Source of the DNA: Gelatoporia subvermispora B
Lineage: Eukaryota; Basidiomycota; Agaricomycetes; Polyporales; Gelatoporiaceae
DNA: 64,000 nt
Assembly (NCBI GenBank): GCA_000320605.2
Contig: KB445795.1
Span: 1,412,693 to 1,476,692 of the forward strand
Direction of reading: 5' to 3'
Of the stretch, positions 35,262-52,182 are shown piece after piece. The notes beneath the pieces are model-generated. The model saw only the letters and a program-made list of their open reading frames with translations, did not search any database and was not told where the DNA came from. The first letter of the stretch is position 1; each line of letters begins with the position of its first letter. A program made the translations under genes and the position numbers.

Positions 35262-38200
35262 ATGTCCAGCACTAATCACGAAGTCTCTCGCAAGCCTTCT
35301 GGTTCGTCTACACACTCTGGCGCTCATTCTCCAGCTGGTTCGCCAAATCATGTCAGTTACGTGCTTGTTCTCCTCTGTAACACTCGCCTGACTCTTCGTG
35401 AACACCAGCTCCAGGCCCAGCGCAAATTGAACGCAGGTGGCAACATATTTGGCGTCGGCATGCCTTCAGGAAACAGCTTAAAAGGCTTGAATTCTGGCTG
35501 GCAGGTAAGACCTGCACGATTGATGAAGCGCAACGCTAGCTCACCTTGCGAAGGTTTGGGGAAACACGGCACCTTCTACGAGAAACCCGTCGACTTCATC
35601 AGCTGCGAGCCTGCCTGAACTGTCTAACGGCCAATCTGACTCCCCATATCGCTCTAGTATCGGTGATACCTGGGGAAGTAGATCCTCTAGCGGTGCTTGG
35701 GACGAAGCTATCGATGGCCCACAGAAAAAGGAGCTTCAAATAGTGCGTGATTATTGCTGTTGTTCGACATATTTCACTTAGCACGACCTATGCAGGAGAG
35801 CCATCACTCTCTATCCCTGCATCAAGCAAGGCAGCGTCACATGGCTAACCCCCAGGCTCCCCTGTCGACCGCACCTTCGACAGTCTCTAAACAGGGCCAG
35901 TTCTCTCCGCAGCGATTCGATAATGCCATTGGTACGAGCACATCTAATCTTCGAAGACATTGCCAGCTCATCGGGCGCGTCTTCTGATTAAGGTCAACCT
36001 CATCTGCCCACGCATAGTCCAGGCGGCACCTATGACTCACTGCAGACAACGAACGTTGTTGAGAACGACCTCTCGATGGCGCTTCGCGGCATGGCTGTTG
36101 AGGACGAATACAATCTGCCCCATGCGTCTCAGCCCTATCGTCAGCAGGCGACTAGTCAGCAGGCAGGAGGGGTCACCAACCATGCTTCCCAAACTGCCAT
36201 CCCTCAAATTCGTACTACTCCCCCAGCTCAGCAGCCGCGAGGACCATACGCTGGCTATCCTCAGACGGACTATACGGCTTACTATTCCGGACCCTCAGGA
36301 CGCATAGACTACCCGTACCCTTATGATGCCTATCGTACTACGTCTGACCCGGCTTTATTCGTATCTTCACCACCGCTTAGTGCTGCCACTCCTGCGCAGG
36401 GTGTATATCCTGGTCTGGGACCGCAACCTCTCCATCCACATGCTGTCGCGGATATGCATTCTCAGCAACCGGGCGTGTTCTATGATTACGTCGGCTCTCC
36501 ACGCACACAATTCTACTATCCTTCTGCACAACCTATGGTTTACCATGCTCCCCCTTCACATTCACCCATGCTGGGCACTCCAGTTCCGGTCGCAATCTCG
36601 GACAAAAAACGTGACGTGCAGGTATGGGGATCTCAAACTGTCTTCACTTGTGTTGTAGTGAAGATGACTGACGTGTCACATTAATAGCTCTCGCAGACTA
36701 TGGTGTATCCCAACCTGCGATCGACCCCTTCTCCTCACGCTCAGGCATACGGTGCACCGATGGATTACGCCTCACAGCTACCCATGATGGTCCCAGCAGG
36801 CGGCATGTACGGACCTGCTAGTATGAGTCCGCTGCACCTCTACCAGCACGGTGCGCGAGGCACTCGTCGCGGGGATCACGGCGCTGATCATCACGTCACC
36901 CTCCGAAGCGCATTGCTAGACGAGTTTCGTGCCAACAAATCTCGCAAGTGGGAGTTGCGGGTATGCCCATGTTCATTTGACGTTGATTGACGGGGTCTTA
37001 AATTCTCTCAGGATATCTTTGGTTACGTGGTCGAGTTCAGTGGCGACCAACATGGTTCCCGCTTCATTCAGCAGAAGCTCGAGACTGCGAACAGCGAGGA
37101 GAAACAAATCGTGTTTGATGAGATTGTCCCTCACAATGCCCTGCAGCTAATTCAGGATGTATTTGGCAATTATGTATGATCCCAGCGTACTCGTATGAGG
37201 CACCGTTCACCCACGATTTATTTGCAGGTCGTCCAAAAGCTTTTCGAGCACGGTACACAGGTCCAGAAGACCATGCTTGCCAACGCCATGGAAGGTCACG
37301 TATTGCCGCTTTCTCTCCAGATGTACGGCTGTCGTGTGGTTCAGAAGGTTCTTATTTCCTTCCATCAGAAAGTGATTGATGTTGAACGATAAGTAGGCGG
37401 TGGAGTACGTTCTCCCAGAGCAACAAAGTGCGTTCGTGAAGGAGCTAGATGTTAATGTTCTGCGTTGCGTCAAAGATGCCAACGGCAACCATGTACGCAC
37501 TTGCATCTCCGTTTCCCCTTGAAATCAACGACTTCTGCTGAAATTGTCACTCCTTTCTGTCTCACAGGTGGTTCAAAAGCTGATAGAACGTGTTGCCCCC
37601 GAACGCCTGACGTTTGTGCAAGCTTTCCGGGGCAATGTGTATGAGCTCTCGACCCATCCGTACGGTTGCCGAGTTTTGCAGCGCTGTTTCGAGCACCTTC
37701 CCGAGGAGCAGACGCGGCCCCTCCTGGACGAGTTGCACAAGTACATCATCAATCTCATGCAGGACCAGTTCGGTGTAAGCCTGGCAGACCTTCCGATATT
37801 CAACCCGGCTCATGATTGTGTCTTCAGAACTACGTGGTGCAGTTCGTCCTTGAGCATGGTACACCTCATGATCGAGCGGTCATCATCTCGAAACTGCGCG
37901 GTCAGATGCTCAACATGGCTCGCCACAAGTTTGCTTCGAACGTCTGTGAGAAGGCACTTATCACCGCCGAGTCCGAGAGCCGCAGGTTGTTGATTGAGGA
38001 GATCATGACGCCAAAGCACGATGGCGTCAGCCCGATCCTTGCGATGATGAAGGACCAGTTTGCGAGTACGTCGTCCAAACTCCATACCACTCTGATTATC
38101 TCGTCTGACACTTCCTCCTAGACTATGTCCTCCAGCGAGCACTCTCTGTAGTGGAGGGAGAGCAAAAGGAGGTGTTAATAAGTAAAGTTAGACCCCAATT

Positions 38201-38396
38201 AATGAACATGAGGAGGTACTCTAGTGCTTATAGTAAGCACCTCATGGCTAGTACGTATCTGGACGCTGATTCAAGTAGTCTGATGCTGACGGTCATCTCC
38301 ACAGTCGAACGGTTACTCGAGAGGTGTACCCCGTACCCTGCGGATAGTACAAAGGACAATGCTATATCCGGAACAACGACGGACGTTCTGTCTTGA
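35262..38396 (+). CDS. Pumilio-family (PUF) RNA-binding protein, eight repeats
   Basis: A post-transcriptional regulator that binds mRNA 3' UTRs. The N-terminal half is disordered, rich in Ser, Pro, Tyr and Gln. The PUF domain spans about 36890-38160 and has eight repeats with recognition residues SRFIQ, NYVVQ, CRVVQ, NHVVQ, CRVLQ, NYVVQ, SNVCE and NYVLQ (repeats 1 to 8). By the established PUF code, read from repeat 8 to repeat 1, this predicts the RNA site UGUAUAUA. A tail after an intron ends TTTDVLS. The start at 35262 ([14 protein letters not shown]) is the first ATG in this frame. Introns are short and several break repeats between helices. N-terminal exon joins between 35600 and 36080 are uncertain. 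Confidence 0.9.
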
Positions 38397-39105
38397 TTAT
38401 AATGAACAGTTGTCGGACGCACCACTCGCTCATTTGCATCTACATCAGCATATAATCTGGTTCTCGCTCTCTGCAATCTCCATCTCGTACGCATATTCTA
38501 CGCAACCAGTCGCAAATATCTTGCTGCATTTTCAACGCTTTCAGTAATTGCATTCATTCATTCGCAGGGTACATATTAGATCGTGGAAGTTCCCTGGGCT
38601 TCCGTCTTGACGGACATGATACCATATACCGAACAGCTTAGTTACCCTGCAGTCTCGCTTTCCACTCGTTAGCACTGTCGTTGACCGATACCTTTGGGCC
38701 TACCGCATTGATAATTGGAATGTTGAAGTGCATTCGGACCGAGCGGATATCCGAGTGCCGAGTCGGGCGAGTGTCAAGCTCATGTTTGATTTCATCAAGT
38801 GGTAGGGGCAATAATGCATGTGCTATGCGCTGGCAATGGGCACCAGTAGGGCTTGCAGGCTGTGGAAATACTAGGTGCTCTATTAGCGTACTCTACTAGT
38901 GTACTCACTGGCAATACGTAGCGTGGACGTATACGTGTACCGTTACGTGTGCTGGCGCGGAGTCGATTCGCTCATCGACCCATCCTTGGCTCACCCAATA
39001 AACTCGGACAAATAGCACACTGTCATCGGCACCTAGCTCGCGTCCCCCGACATCTCCACTCGGCTTGCGCACCTTTCAACTCTCTGGCTCGAACAACGAC
39101 AAGAG
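38397..39105. other. Intergenic: Pumilio 3' flank and SEC16 promoter
   Basis: 709 bp with no supported ORF. The left part is AT-richer (38450-38570) and probably the Pumilio 3' UTR. The right part precedes the SEC16 ATG and shows no clear element. Confidence 0.4.
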
Positions 39106-42100
39106 ATGAGCACTGCTGGGGAGGCGGCATCTCTCTTCGGTGCCGCGGATTCTGCGGCCGACCCATTTGCAGCGGTCCTCGGCGGTGATCAGGCAGACGC
39201 GACCACAGCTACTTCACATGCCGCTACTGCAGACCTATTCGACTCTGTGCCTGACAGCGCAGGCTTGTTCGCTGGGCATGAACACCCAGACGAGGCTGCT
39301 CAAGTAGACAGCACCCCATGGCTGGGAACACAACCCTACGACTCGCACGAGACTGGTGGGGCTGCAGCGTATGGTAGTGGGAGTGCGGGTTATGCGCACC
39401 AACAACAGAACAATACGTGGCACGATACATATGACTATGGTCTGACCTCACAGCAGCCCAGCTATGATAATGATACTGGTATGTCTGCTGCTGTAGCCGA
39501 CGCGAGTGCTGAGCTGACATGGTTCAAAGCCTCCAATGCACCAGTTGTCCCGCCTCAAGGCTATTCCAATCATAACTATGACCAGTATGCCCCGTATGCA
39601 AGCGCATATGAACCATCACGTTACAGTACTCCCGCTGCACCATTACCAAGTACAGCCCAGGCGTATGACCCGTACAAACCAGATGCTTCCTCGGTGGTCG
39701 CGTACCCTTCGAGCTCTTCGACGACTGTAACGCACAGTGCCTACGACCCGTATAGACCCAGCACGACATCTTCATATCAGCCCGCAGCGGTGTCAGCGCA
39801 GAGCATTGCATATGGCAGCAGTACTGTTCCCGCTGGACAAGTACAGCCATTGGCTGGTCTCATAATTCCTCCCGCGCCGACAAGTACAGCTACGCCCCCT
39901 GCACCTCCTTTTCGCCCAAAGACTTCTAATGCGTATGACCCTCCTTTACCTCCGCCCAAACCGAGACGTTCGACTGCACCCACCTGGCAGGCAGACCAAT
40001 ACATGAGCCCGCCAATGGCAACGCCTGCTCAATTGCCTCCTCCCCCGAGGTCTGCCCGATCCCCGATCCCCCCGCCTCCGCATCGCGGAGTTTCTCCTCT
40101 TCCATCTACAACACCTCAGTCGACTGTCATTCCTGTGGTCCCACAGGCGGACACTCCATTGGCCAGTCTCTCGACATCGGTTCCCGTAAATGGTTCTGCT
40201 GTTAACGCTATCGGCAAAGTGGCAAACGCTCCGAATGGCTATTTTGGTGCGGTAGGAACGGAGAGTAACACATCTCGGTCTCAGCATTCCACTTCCGGAT
40301 TGCAACAACCTGGATTGGTACAATCCGCGACTTACGACCATCCGCAGTCAGAATCATTTATGCAGGACCCAGAGGATTTTACCTTGACACATGTGGTAGA
40401 CGTCCATCCAGAAGGTCTACGACCCAATGCGAATCCTCACGAAGAGGCCACTTTCGACCCGGCGTACGACCATATGTTTGCCCCGACGCCAAATCGTGAC
40501 CATAGCGCAAACCGCGAGGAGCCCTCTGTTGCATCTGGCACTCCCTCCCCTAGGTCAACAAACTCGTCAATGGCTTACCAACCTCAAGTACACGCCGCTC
40601 GTCGGAACAGTCATTCTAGCTTCGGTTCTGCGCCCGAGCAGAGCAGAGCGCGATCCCCTGGTGCAGCCGTAACTAGAGCCCGCGCCCGGTCTCCGCTGAG
40701 TAACCCGTCGGTGTACGAACCACTTCTTACGAGTGGCTCGCCAGAGCGTGTCCGCTCGCCCTATGAAGTCACAGACCACAGTACGGCTGCAATGCATCTG
40801 GAGCCTCCAAACTACAGTGGCCCGTTGACGCTGTCCCCTCCGCCAGCTTCGACCCAGCTCCAATGGACCAACGGTCACACTAGTGCAACCGCCGAATCTC
40901 AGTTGACCGTAGATCCTCGGAGAGCTACCTCACCGGCTACATCCGTGCATTCGATGAAAGGTCTCCCAATTCGGTCTCAAGATCCGTATGCTCCACCTAT
41001 CGGCGACCATGCAGCATCCTCTTCCTTCCCGCGCAGTCGCTCTCAATCCAATGGATCTACTCATTCGACTTCTGCCGTCCGTGACGATCCATATGCACCA
41101 TCCCGACATGCTCGAAAGCAACCCAGTGAAAGCTCAAGTTATACTGGGTCTGTATCGTCGTATCAGTTCGACCCGATCCCTGAGGGTGTCGTTCATGCAG
41201 GTCGGCCTGGGACAGGCCACGATCTCTCATCTAGTCAGGTGCTATCCATCCCTCCACCGAACCGGTCGGCTTACGCACCATCCCCATCACTTTTGGGGAC
41301 CAATGATCCCCTCGGTCGGACATCTGTACGAATACCAGTGATCAGCTTCGGCTTCGGCGGTAAACTTGTGACTTGTTTTCACGGGGCTGACACTCTTAAC
41401 ACCGGCTTCGATGTTGCGCTTTCTGCGCGGCAGTCGACAGACATTAAGCTATACACGTTGCACAAAGTCGTGCCTGAATCTGTACTAGACACATCAACGG
41501 CATCTTACCCCGGGCCTCTCTTTTCCGACCCTGGCACCATATCTTCGAGCTTGATAAGTACAGGTATAACAAATCCAACGAAGACGAAGAAGGGGCTTGT
41601 CGTCAAATATCTCGAAGAACGTTCGGAGGAGCTTTCTCGCGGTACTAGCTACTTACCGATAGATAGCCCGGAGAGGAAGCACAGCGAGGCCAAGCATACC
41701 TTGGTGAGGCTTCTAAAAGTCTTAGTTGAGAATGACGGACGACTCGCTGGCAGGTCAGTTCTCCCTAGTGATACTCAGCGACAAAACCAATTAACGTCCA
41801 AGACAACAGTCCGCAGGTAGAGGCAGCCGTTCGTGCTGCACTAGTCCCGCGTCTCAGTAGCTCTGAGGCCGGACAAGACGGCGTATATATGGCATCAAGT
41901 GGCCCTTATGTCGGAGATTCGTCAACGTCCTTGACTGCCACATCGTCTCTATTACATGCCACGCTCTCATCGCTTCCCTCAGATGACACTCCTCTTACTG
42001 TCCACTCACTCCGGTCCTCGAACCTCGACAAGATCCAAGAATTCCTTCTTCGAGGAGACCGCCGAGGTGCCTGTCATTATGCCTCTGACGAGAAACTGTG

Positions 42101-44643
42101 GGCGCATGCATTGGTCATCGCGAGTAGTATCGACAAAGATATGTGGAAAGAAGTGGTCACTGAGTTCGTCAGGAGCGAGCTGGCAGACCGTGATTCGGGG
42201 CCAACTGGGTTCGTGCCTTTGTCAGAAGCCTTAGGCAAGCCTAGAGTGGGCGGTGGGAGAGAAGCTCTGCGGGTGGCATACAGTCTATTCGCAGGACAGG
42301 GAGCAGCCTCCGGTAAGCTTGGCTCACTTGAGCGACAAACAACAGTGCCGCAGCTCACTGCTGGGTTCACAGTGCAAGAATTGCTTCCTCCGAAGCAGTT
42401 ACTCCAGAACTCGCAGACATTACAACTGCCATCGTCCCTGTCGTCTTCGCTAGCGTCGGTGACTCCTGTCTCACCGAACTTCCCTGCGCCCGCCCCTCCT
42501 ATGGATATTCCTTCCGAGATTTTAGCGAAGTGGGCAGATACAGCTGCCATGATGCTATCAAATCCGACGTCCTCAGAATCGGTCGCTGCGCTGACTGCAT
42601 TAGGGGATCAGCTAGCTGCCAATAAATGGTGTGAAGCCGCGCATGCGTGGTATGTATACTGACTGATGATTGACCGAAGCGGTATGACTGATATTGTCCC
42701 AGCTATCTGTTGTCTCAATCGTCACCCGCGGTTTCATCTCCCGGTACAGCCAGGTTGGCAGCTCTTAACTCGCAAACGGCGTCGAATTTCTTCAGAAACC
42801 AGGACACCATCATTTTCAACGAGATACTGGAGTTCGCAATATCTCTAGTGGCTCCCAGCAAAGGCCAGGATGCATTTACTGGCTTGCCGTATTTGCAGCC
42901 ATTGAGATTCATGCGAGCAACTGTTCTCGCTGAGCTGGGACACGTACATCTGGCTCGCAGGTGCGTTCACGAGGCGAAATAGCTCGACGGTATATTGAGC
43001 TGAACACCATATAGGTACTGTGAGGCCATCGCCAATTGTGTGGGCCGTGGTCCCGCATATTACAGTCCGATGTTTGTAGATCAGTTGAAAGGATTAAGCG
43101 ACCGTCTCGTAGCTGCGCCGCAGCTGGACAAGTCGAACTCTTGGATCGGTTCGAAGATGGCCAAGCCCAGCCTCGATAGCCTCGGGAATTGGCTAGAGGG
43201 ACGTTTCAAGGACTTTATAGCTGGGGAAAGTGACGTCCAGCACGACGATACCGCCGCTGTTACGCATCAACAACCAGCTGCTGGACCTTTCGCACACTAC
43301 AGTACCATCTCGTCTGTAGCCAGTTCAACGATGCCCTCTCCCCGCCAATCACACGTGGATCTACCTGAGGCGCCGAACTCTCCTCCTTTCCGGACAGGCT
43401 CCGCCATGGCTGTTCGCTCTTTGACAATGTCTACCGCACCGGTCAATCGTGCTTCCTCTGCCATGGATCATGTTCGGCCTTTCGAACGAAAGCCTTCTCC
43501 AATACCAAGGGTGTCTTCGGCCAGCGCCACTACGACGGCATTCGCCAACGGTTCGCTATACAGCCAAGCACTTAATGGACATGCGTTTGGCAGTGCCGTC
43601 AAGCAGGATCTCACCGACGTCAAGCAAAGCGAGGGGGCTGATCATAGTCAATCGCATGAGCAATCGAACGGATCTTCCATGGGTGCTTGGTGGGGGTCGT
43701 CAGATTCTGGATCCGGTGCCCCAACGCCGACTGCCTCTTCCTTCGTACGCCTTGATGAGGAGCCTGCGACAAATGGTACAACATCTGGCTTCATATCTCT
43801 CATGGACGATCCTGCCTACTCCATCACACCTGTTGCCACGAGCTCTCCCAATCCAATCATGAATGGGGCCTCTCGTGATGATTTTGGAGATGAAGAGGAT
43901 GACCTTGGTCTCGGTAACTCTTCAGGTCGCCCGAAGCGACAGGAGAGCACAAATCAACAGGGCCCGGCTCCCGCTCAGGTGGAGGAGCCAAAGCCAGCAC
44001 AACAGCCTCAGAAACCGGGTAAATGTTGTTTTTGTCAGCATCACCCCACATGTACTGATGTTTGCGCAGAACTCAAGACGGCCACAACAGGTTCATGGCT
44101 TAGTCGCATCTGGAGGCGCAGTGAGACACCGGGCCCGGTCAAGGCGAACCTAGGTGAACAGACATCGTTCTATTACGACCAGGAGCTGAAGAAGTGGGTA
44201 AATAAGAATGTAAGTCATTCTAACTATTGATCACAATGCCGTTGCTAACGTAGGGACAGGTCGGCGCTGATGACGCTACCAAGCCCTCGGCCCCTCCTCC
44301 CCCGCCACGAGCGCAAACCGCATCGCCTGGGAGGTCTCAGGCTCCTCTTTCAGCCGGTACATCCGCTGGCCCTCCCCCTGCGAGGCCAGCCACCGTCAAC
44401 GCAATGGGGGCTGGCTCAGGACCACCATCACGTCCTCCGATGCGCGTACGTTCGAATCTCGTCCCGCCAGATTCAGAGGATCCCAACATGCCGCCTACAC
44501 CATTGTCTGCTCCACCAATGAGCGGGTCCTCCACACCACCCCCCAGTGGAGGCCCACCTCCTGCTGGTAGAGCAAAAGGTGCCGCCAAGCGGCCGGTCAG
44601 GAACCGTTACGTTGACGTTTTCCAACAGCAAGCCGCGTCATAG
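39106..44643 (+). CDS. SEC16: COPII coat scaffold SEC16
   Basis: SEC16 organises ER exit sites and COPII assembly. The first 730 or so residues are disordered: Ala-rich start (MSTAGEAASLFGAADSAADP), Tyr/Pro/Ser-rich repeats around YDPY, then proline runs. The central conserved domain begins at VRIPVISFGFGGKLVTCF (about 41327) and continues through NDGRLAG into the helical ACE1-type region, with LDKIQEFLLRGDRRGACHYA and EKLWAHALVIAS. Later blocks include QPFAHY-like linker sequence and FYYDQELKKWVNKN, the conserved C-terminal SEC23-binding area. The gene ends KRPVRNRYVDVFQQQAAS. Introns are short and lie only in the 3' half. It converges with OST3 (148 bp). Confidence 0.93.
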
Positions 44644-44791
44644 AAATGCTGAGTTCGCCATTATCCACCGTCCCAGATCATCCTATCTTATTGTACCTTA
44701 CGATCGGAATGCTTGCACGAGTTGATGGATGCGGATGTAGACATAATCATTCTTTCCGCCAATGATATATTCCAGTGTGCATCGGTGGAAT

Positions 44792-46011
44792 CTACAGGAG
44801 AAGCTTAAAGGGATATCCTGTACTGGCTATCAGCAATCATAGGTTTGCGCGGGGAAGGGCTCGCGTACCTCTGTTTTTCACTTTGAAGATGGACACGAGG
44901 ATAGAGAACATGACAAATATAACGAAGGACCAGAGGTATACCTGGAATCGTTGCCTCTGTTGTGACGGCTGGTATGGGACAACTACCGTGAGCATGAAGA
45001 AGGCGAAGCCCAGCAGACCATCTTCGCCATAGAAGAATATAATGTTAGCACTGACATTTACGTCGCTATAGGTGATGCGGCAACTCACAGATCATAGACA
45101 AGACCTGGACTTCCTGACCGAACTGATTTTGAAAGCCAGGAGCGATCCATTGGCCGTTGGGACCACTCGTCGGCATACCGCGAATGCGTACGAACATGTA
45201 TCCGGAAGTCATGACGAGACAAGTCAGTACGGTACCGACCGCCCAAGTCCACCTGGAGCGAAGGATTGGCGAAATGAATCGGAGGGTGGTGACGACGACG
45301 AGCAGCCCAGCAGCGAATGTACCGAGGCGGCCCCAGTTGAAGGGCGCTTTGTAGGGAATCGGCACGGGCGTGTACTTAGAGAGTTGTTCCGCCAGAGCAG
45401 CAGGTTCAAACCCACTGGTAGAGTATTAGGTCACAGGAGTGGAACTAGCTTGACCTACTTACTACGTGGGGTCGTAAGATATGGGTGTGGTTACGCCGCT
45501 AGCTGGACGACGAGGACCATCGGTGGCTGGGAAGATGCGAATAACAGGAGCAGACTGGAGGCCAAGCTGTACGAGGTTCGTGAGCAACCATGCATTTATT
45601 ACGAGATAACGCAGTACCTTTTGGAAGACTGCCATGGCATTGTCAAAATCCAGGGTCCCAAAGAAGTGGCTGTCCCGCTCGGCCCTAGGCACGGAGGACC
45701 ATGCTTTGGCTACCGCATTGAACGAGGGATCGAATTCTCTGGGGACGTGGGTTAACAAGCGTAGCGTAGCGGCGGCAGGCCATGGGAGCATACCTGCACG
45801 GAGTGCACCTGCGCTTGCTGTCCATCGCGGTGAACTGAATGACGGCGGACCAGTTACGGTTCGGCGCAGTTAGCAAGTTGTAGGAGTGCTCATCGAGCTT
45901 GATGAGACCGTTGTTTGCGGCTGAAAGCTTGACGAGTTTTGCATAATCAGATTCGATGGAGGCGAAGCAGAGGGGCAGAAAGCATGCAGCAAGGACGGTG
46001 AACAGCAGCAT
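44792..46011 (-). CDS. OST3: Oligosaccharyltransferase subunit OST3/OST6 with CxxC
   Basis: An ER membrane oxidoreductase subunit that helps N-glycosylation of cysteine-rich acceptor sites. The signal peptide is MLLFTVLAACFLPLCFAS, then a thioredoxin fold with the active-site motif RCTPCREFDPSF (C-T-P-C, with an intron just after the second Cys) and FFGTLDFDNAMAVFQKLGL. Four membrane segments follow, starting at GTFAAGLLVVVTTLRFISP and ending at LWSFVIFVMFSILVSIF. The C-terminus GYPFKLLL is the conserved OST3/6 end. I start at 46011 because it gives a clean signal peptide; upstream in-frame ATGs (for example at 46059) would bury it. Confidence 0.93.
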
Positions 46012-46236
46012 GACTGCTTTGGAGGAGGATGGATGTATGCGTAGCGTAGCCGCCCGCGGCATCGACGTGTCTCGATCACGCGCGCCTCGTCCCCAGGCTG
46101 CCCCGGGCGCGTCGCTTTCCTGGTCCTCGTCGCTGTCGTCGACAGCGCAGACATCCTTCGGCCTCCACGCCACTTGCCACGCACAGTCGACAATATCTAG
46201 TCGAGCCTAACGCTTCTATGCTTTCCGCACTATAAC
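46012..46236. promoter_or_regulatory. Shared upstream region of OST3 and PIK1
   Basis: 225 bp between divergent starts. An ORF on minus crosses it but is only an upstream reading-frame extension of OST3. A shared promoter is inferred from orientation. Confidence 0.4.
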
Positions 46237-50138
<3,902 letters not shown>

Positions 50139-50318
50139 TCATGATTTGCTGACTGAGCATACATGCGGCTGTGTTGCATCTATACACTGCAACTGGTAAG
50201 ACAAGATGGTGATATGCCTTCAGGCGATGATCTCGCCGGCGAGACATGCAGCTAGCTACTCCTAACCGTCCAAGGCCTAATATCGGGTAATAAATATAGG
50301 TATGTATGCAATGAGTAA

Positions 50319-52182
50319 CTAGAACAGAGCATCGTATCGTTTCAAGCAGCTGTACCATTCGTAGTCTGGGAGAAGTATCAGCACAGGCCAATCGGCGTTC
50401 GAGGCTAGAATCTCACCGAAATTGTCTGCAGGATTGCACCAGCACTTGCCCTTTTTGTGCAACTCGCCCTGTGGACAGTGCTGGAACGGGTTATGACGGT
50501 ATCCTGTGAACACGTGAGCCCTTGAGGACTGTAATGTAGCTGAGTGAATCTTACCAATCTCGTTGAAGAAGTGGATCTGCTCTTTCTTCGCAAAAAGAGC
50601 AGCTCCGATGCTATGCACTGGAGCATCACCCCAACGCTGATATGGATGGAACATGTCAAAGTCTGCACGCAGCATTGTGACCGGGACAAACCTCGTAGTA
50701 GAAACCGCCCTTTTTGTCGAGGAAGTCGAAGAACTTCGTGTACGCCTCACCGCGCCAGAAATCGAGGTCGCCGAGTTCGAAGTTACTCCAGACTTCCAAC
50801 CATGATAAGCTACTACGACCATAAGTACAATAGAAATACGGATACTTACAATGGCAGTTATTATAACTTTCGCCGTTGTTGTCTGAGATAAAGCGCATTG
50901 CATTTCCGTCGGGGAGATATTCGGGGTTCTCCTGAATAAATTCTACGTGGGGTGTTATTGCGTAGCAAGCTGAACATATCAGCGAACTCACCCTTCACTG
51001 CACTCCACAACGTCGGGATAGTTGCCGGATATTCGTATAGGGATACAGTGAATCCTGTACGACGGAGTCAACTAGGAGCACCAGGATGTGATCCTTCCGA
51101 CGAGGGTCGTACCGTAAACTTTGTTGTTCTCTTGCATAAACAAGAATGGCTGCAATACGGCAAATGAGCATCGAATGATGATACACAGAGGTGAACACGT
51201 ACGTCGAAATCGAGATCGCAGAAGAATGTGACGTCGGGCCTGAAGTACTCGGTCATGCATGGCCGGAGCTGATAAAGAGGCAACACTCACTCAATACGCC
51301 AATAGTACCGGTACTTGTCGAGCAAGGGATGCCTGAAGAAGAACTGCGGGAGTTCAGTAAGTGGATTATAGACTAACGGAGACGCACTGACCCCTGAATT
51401 GAAGCGGCACATATTGCGGTAACTAATGTGCCAGTGTTAAGTATCAGCGACGGTCATGAGCCATATCAAACATACGGGACGCTTCCTGCGTATGCTGTCA
51501 ACTTGCATCACAGGGGGTAAAGGACCAAATGCACACACACCTCCGTAAATGACCTGATCTTTTACCATCTTCTCTCGCGCCTCCCTCGCCTTCTCCTCGT
51601 CGATCCAGTTAGGCTGGTACCAATGCTCAGGCTCAATAAGGCCAAACTCGACATTGGCGTCGGTCAACTCCGTGATACGACTGTAACGCAATAAACATCT
51701 GGAACAGAACAACGAAGACCCTACTCACTCGCGGAACTCGATTGTGAAGGGGGCTTCATTCAGGAACACATAAGGGTACTTATATTGTTTGTTAAAGCGG
51801 TCCTCTGCATAAAGGCTTGTCAGCCGCAGACTCGACTTTTCGGAACAGATGCATACCCATCTGCTTCATGCTGGTGACAATGCCTTGCAGATCGCTGTTG
51901 CGGGCGAGAATGACGAACGTAGCGTTCGCTCGCTGGATCTGAGAGCCATTCGCGTGCAAGTAGTAGTCCTGTGGCACCGAGTTGTACGATTGGGAGTCGC
52001 CCGATTGGCCTGTAAGGTAGGACCACGACGTTGCTCGGCCATAGTCCTCGTGCGAGACAGAGAGGATGAAATGGAGGCTGATCTTCAGAGGATAACATGA
52101 GCAGAAGGTAAGCGGAAGCGGCTTGGACGAGACGCACGATGATGCCTAGGACGAGGAGCACATAACGCATAGGCGTCATCAT
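50319..52182 (-). CDS. KRE2: KRE2/MNT1/KTR-type alpha-1,2-mannosyltransferase (GT15)
   Basis: A type II Golgi mannosyltransferase that extends O- and N-linked mannose chains. The start [13 protein letters not shown] with the spliced [10 protein letters not shown] forms the signal anchor. The luminal part has [59 protein letters not shown], and [20 protein letters not shown]. Next are [40 protein letters not shown] and [20 protein letters not shown], the GT15 core. The proposed nucleophile glutamate region (FWSNFE) is present. Introns are short and frequent. The end is [12 protein letters not shown]. It converges with PIK1 (180 bp). Which paralogue of the KRE2/KTR family this is cannot be told by eye. 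Confidence 0.92.

Noticed and set aside
45400..45430. GGTTCAAAC as a tRNA T-loop
   Set aside because: It lies inside the OST3 coding exon (complement encodes SGFEPAAL), with no acceptor stem around it.
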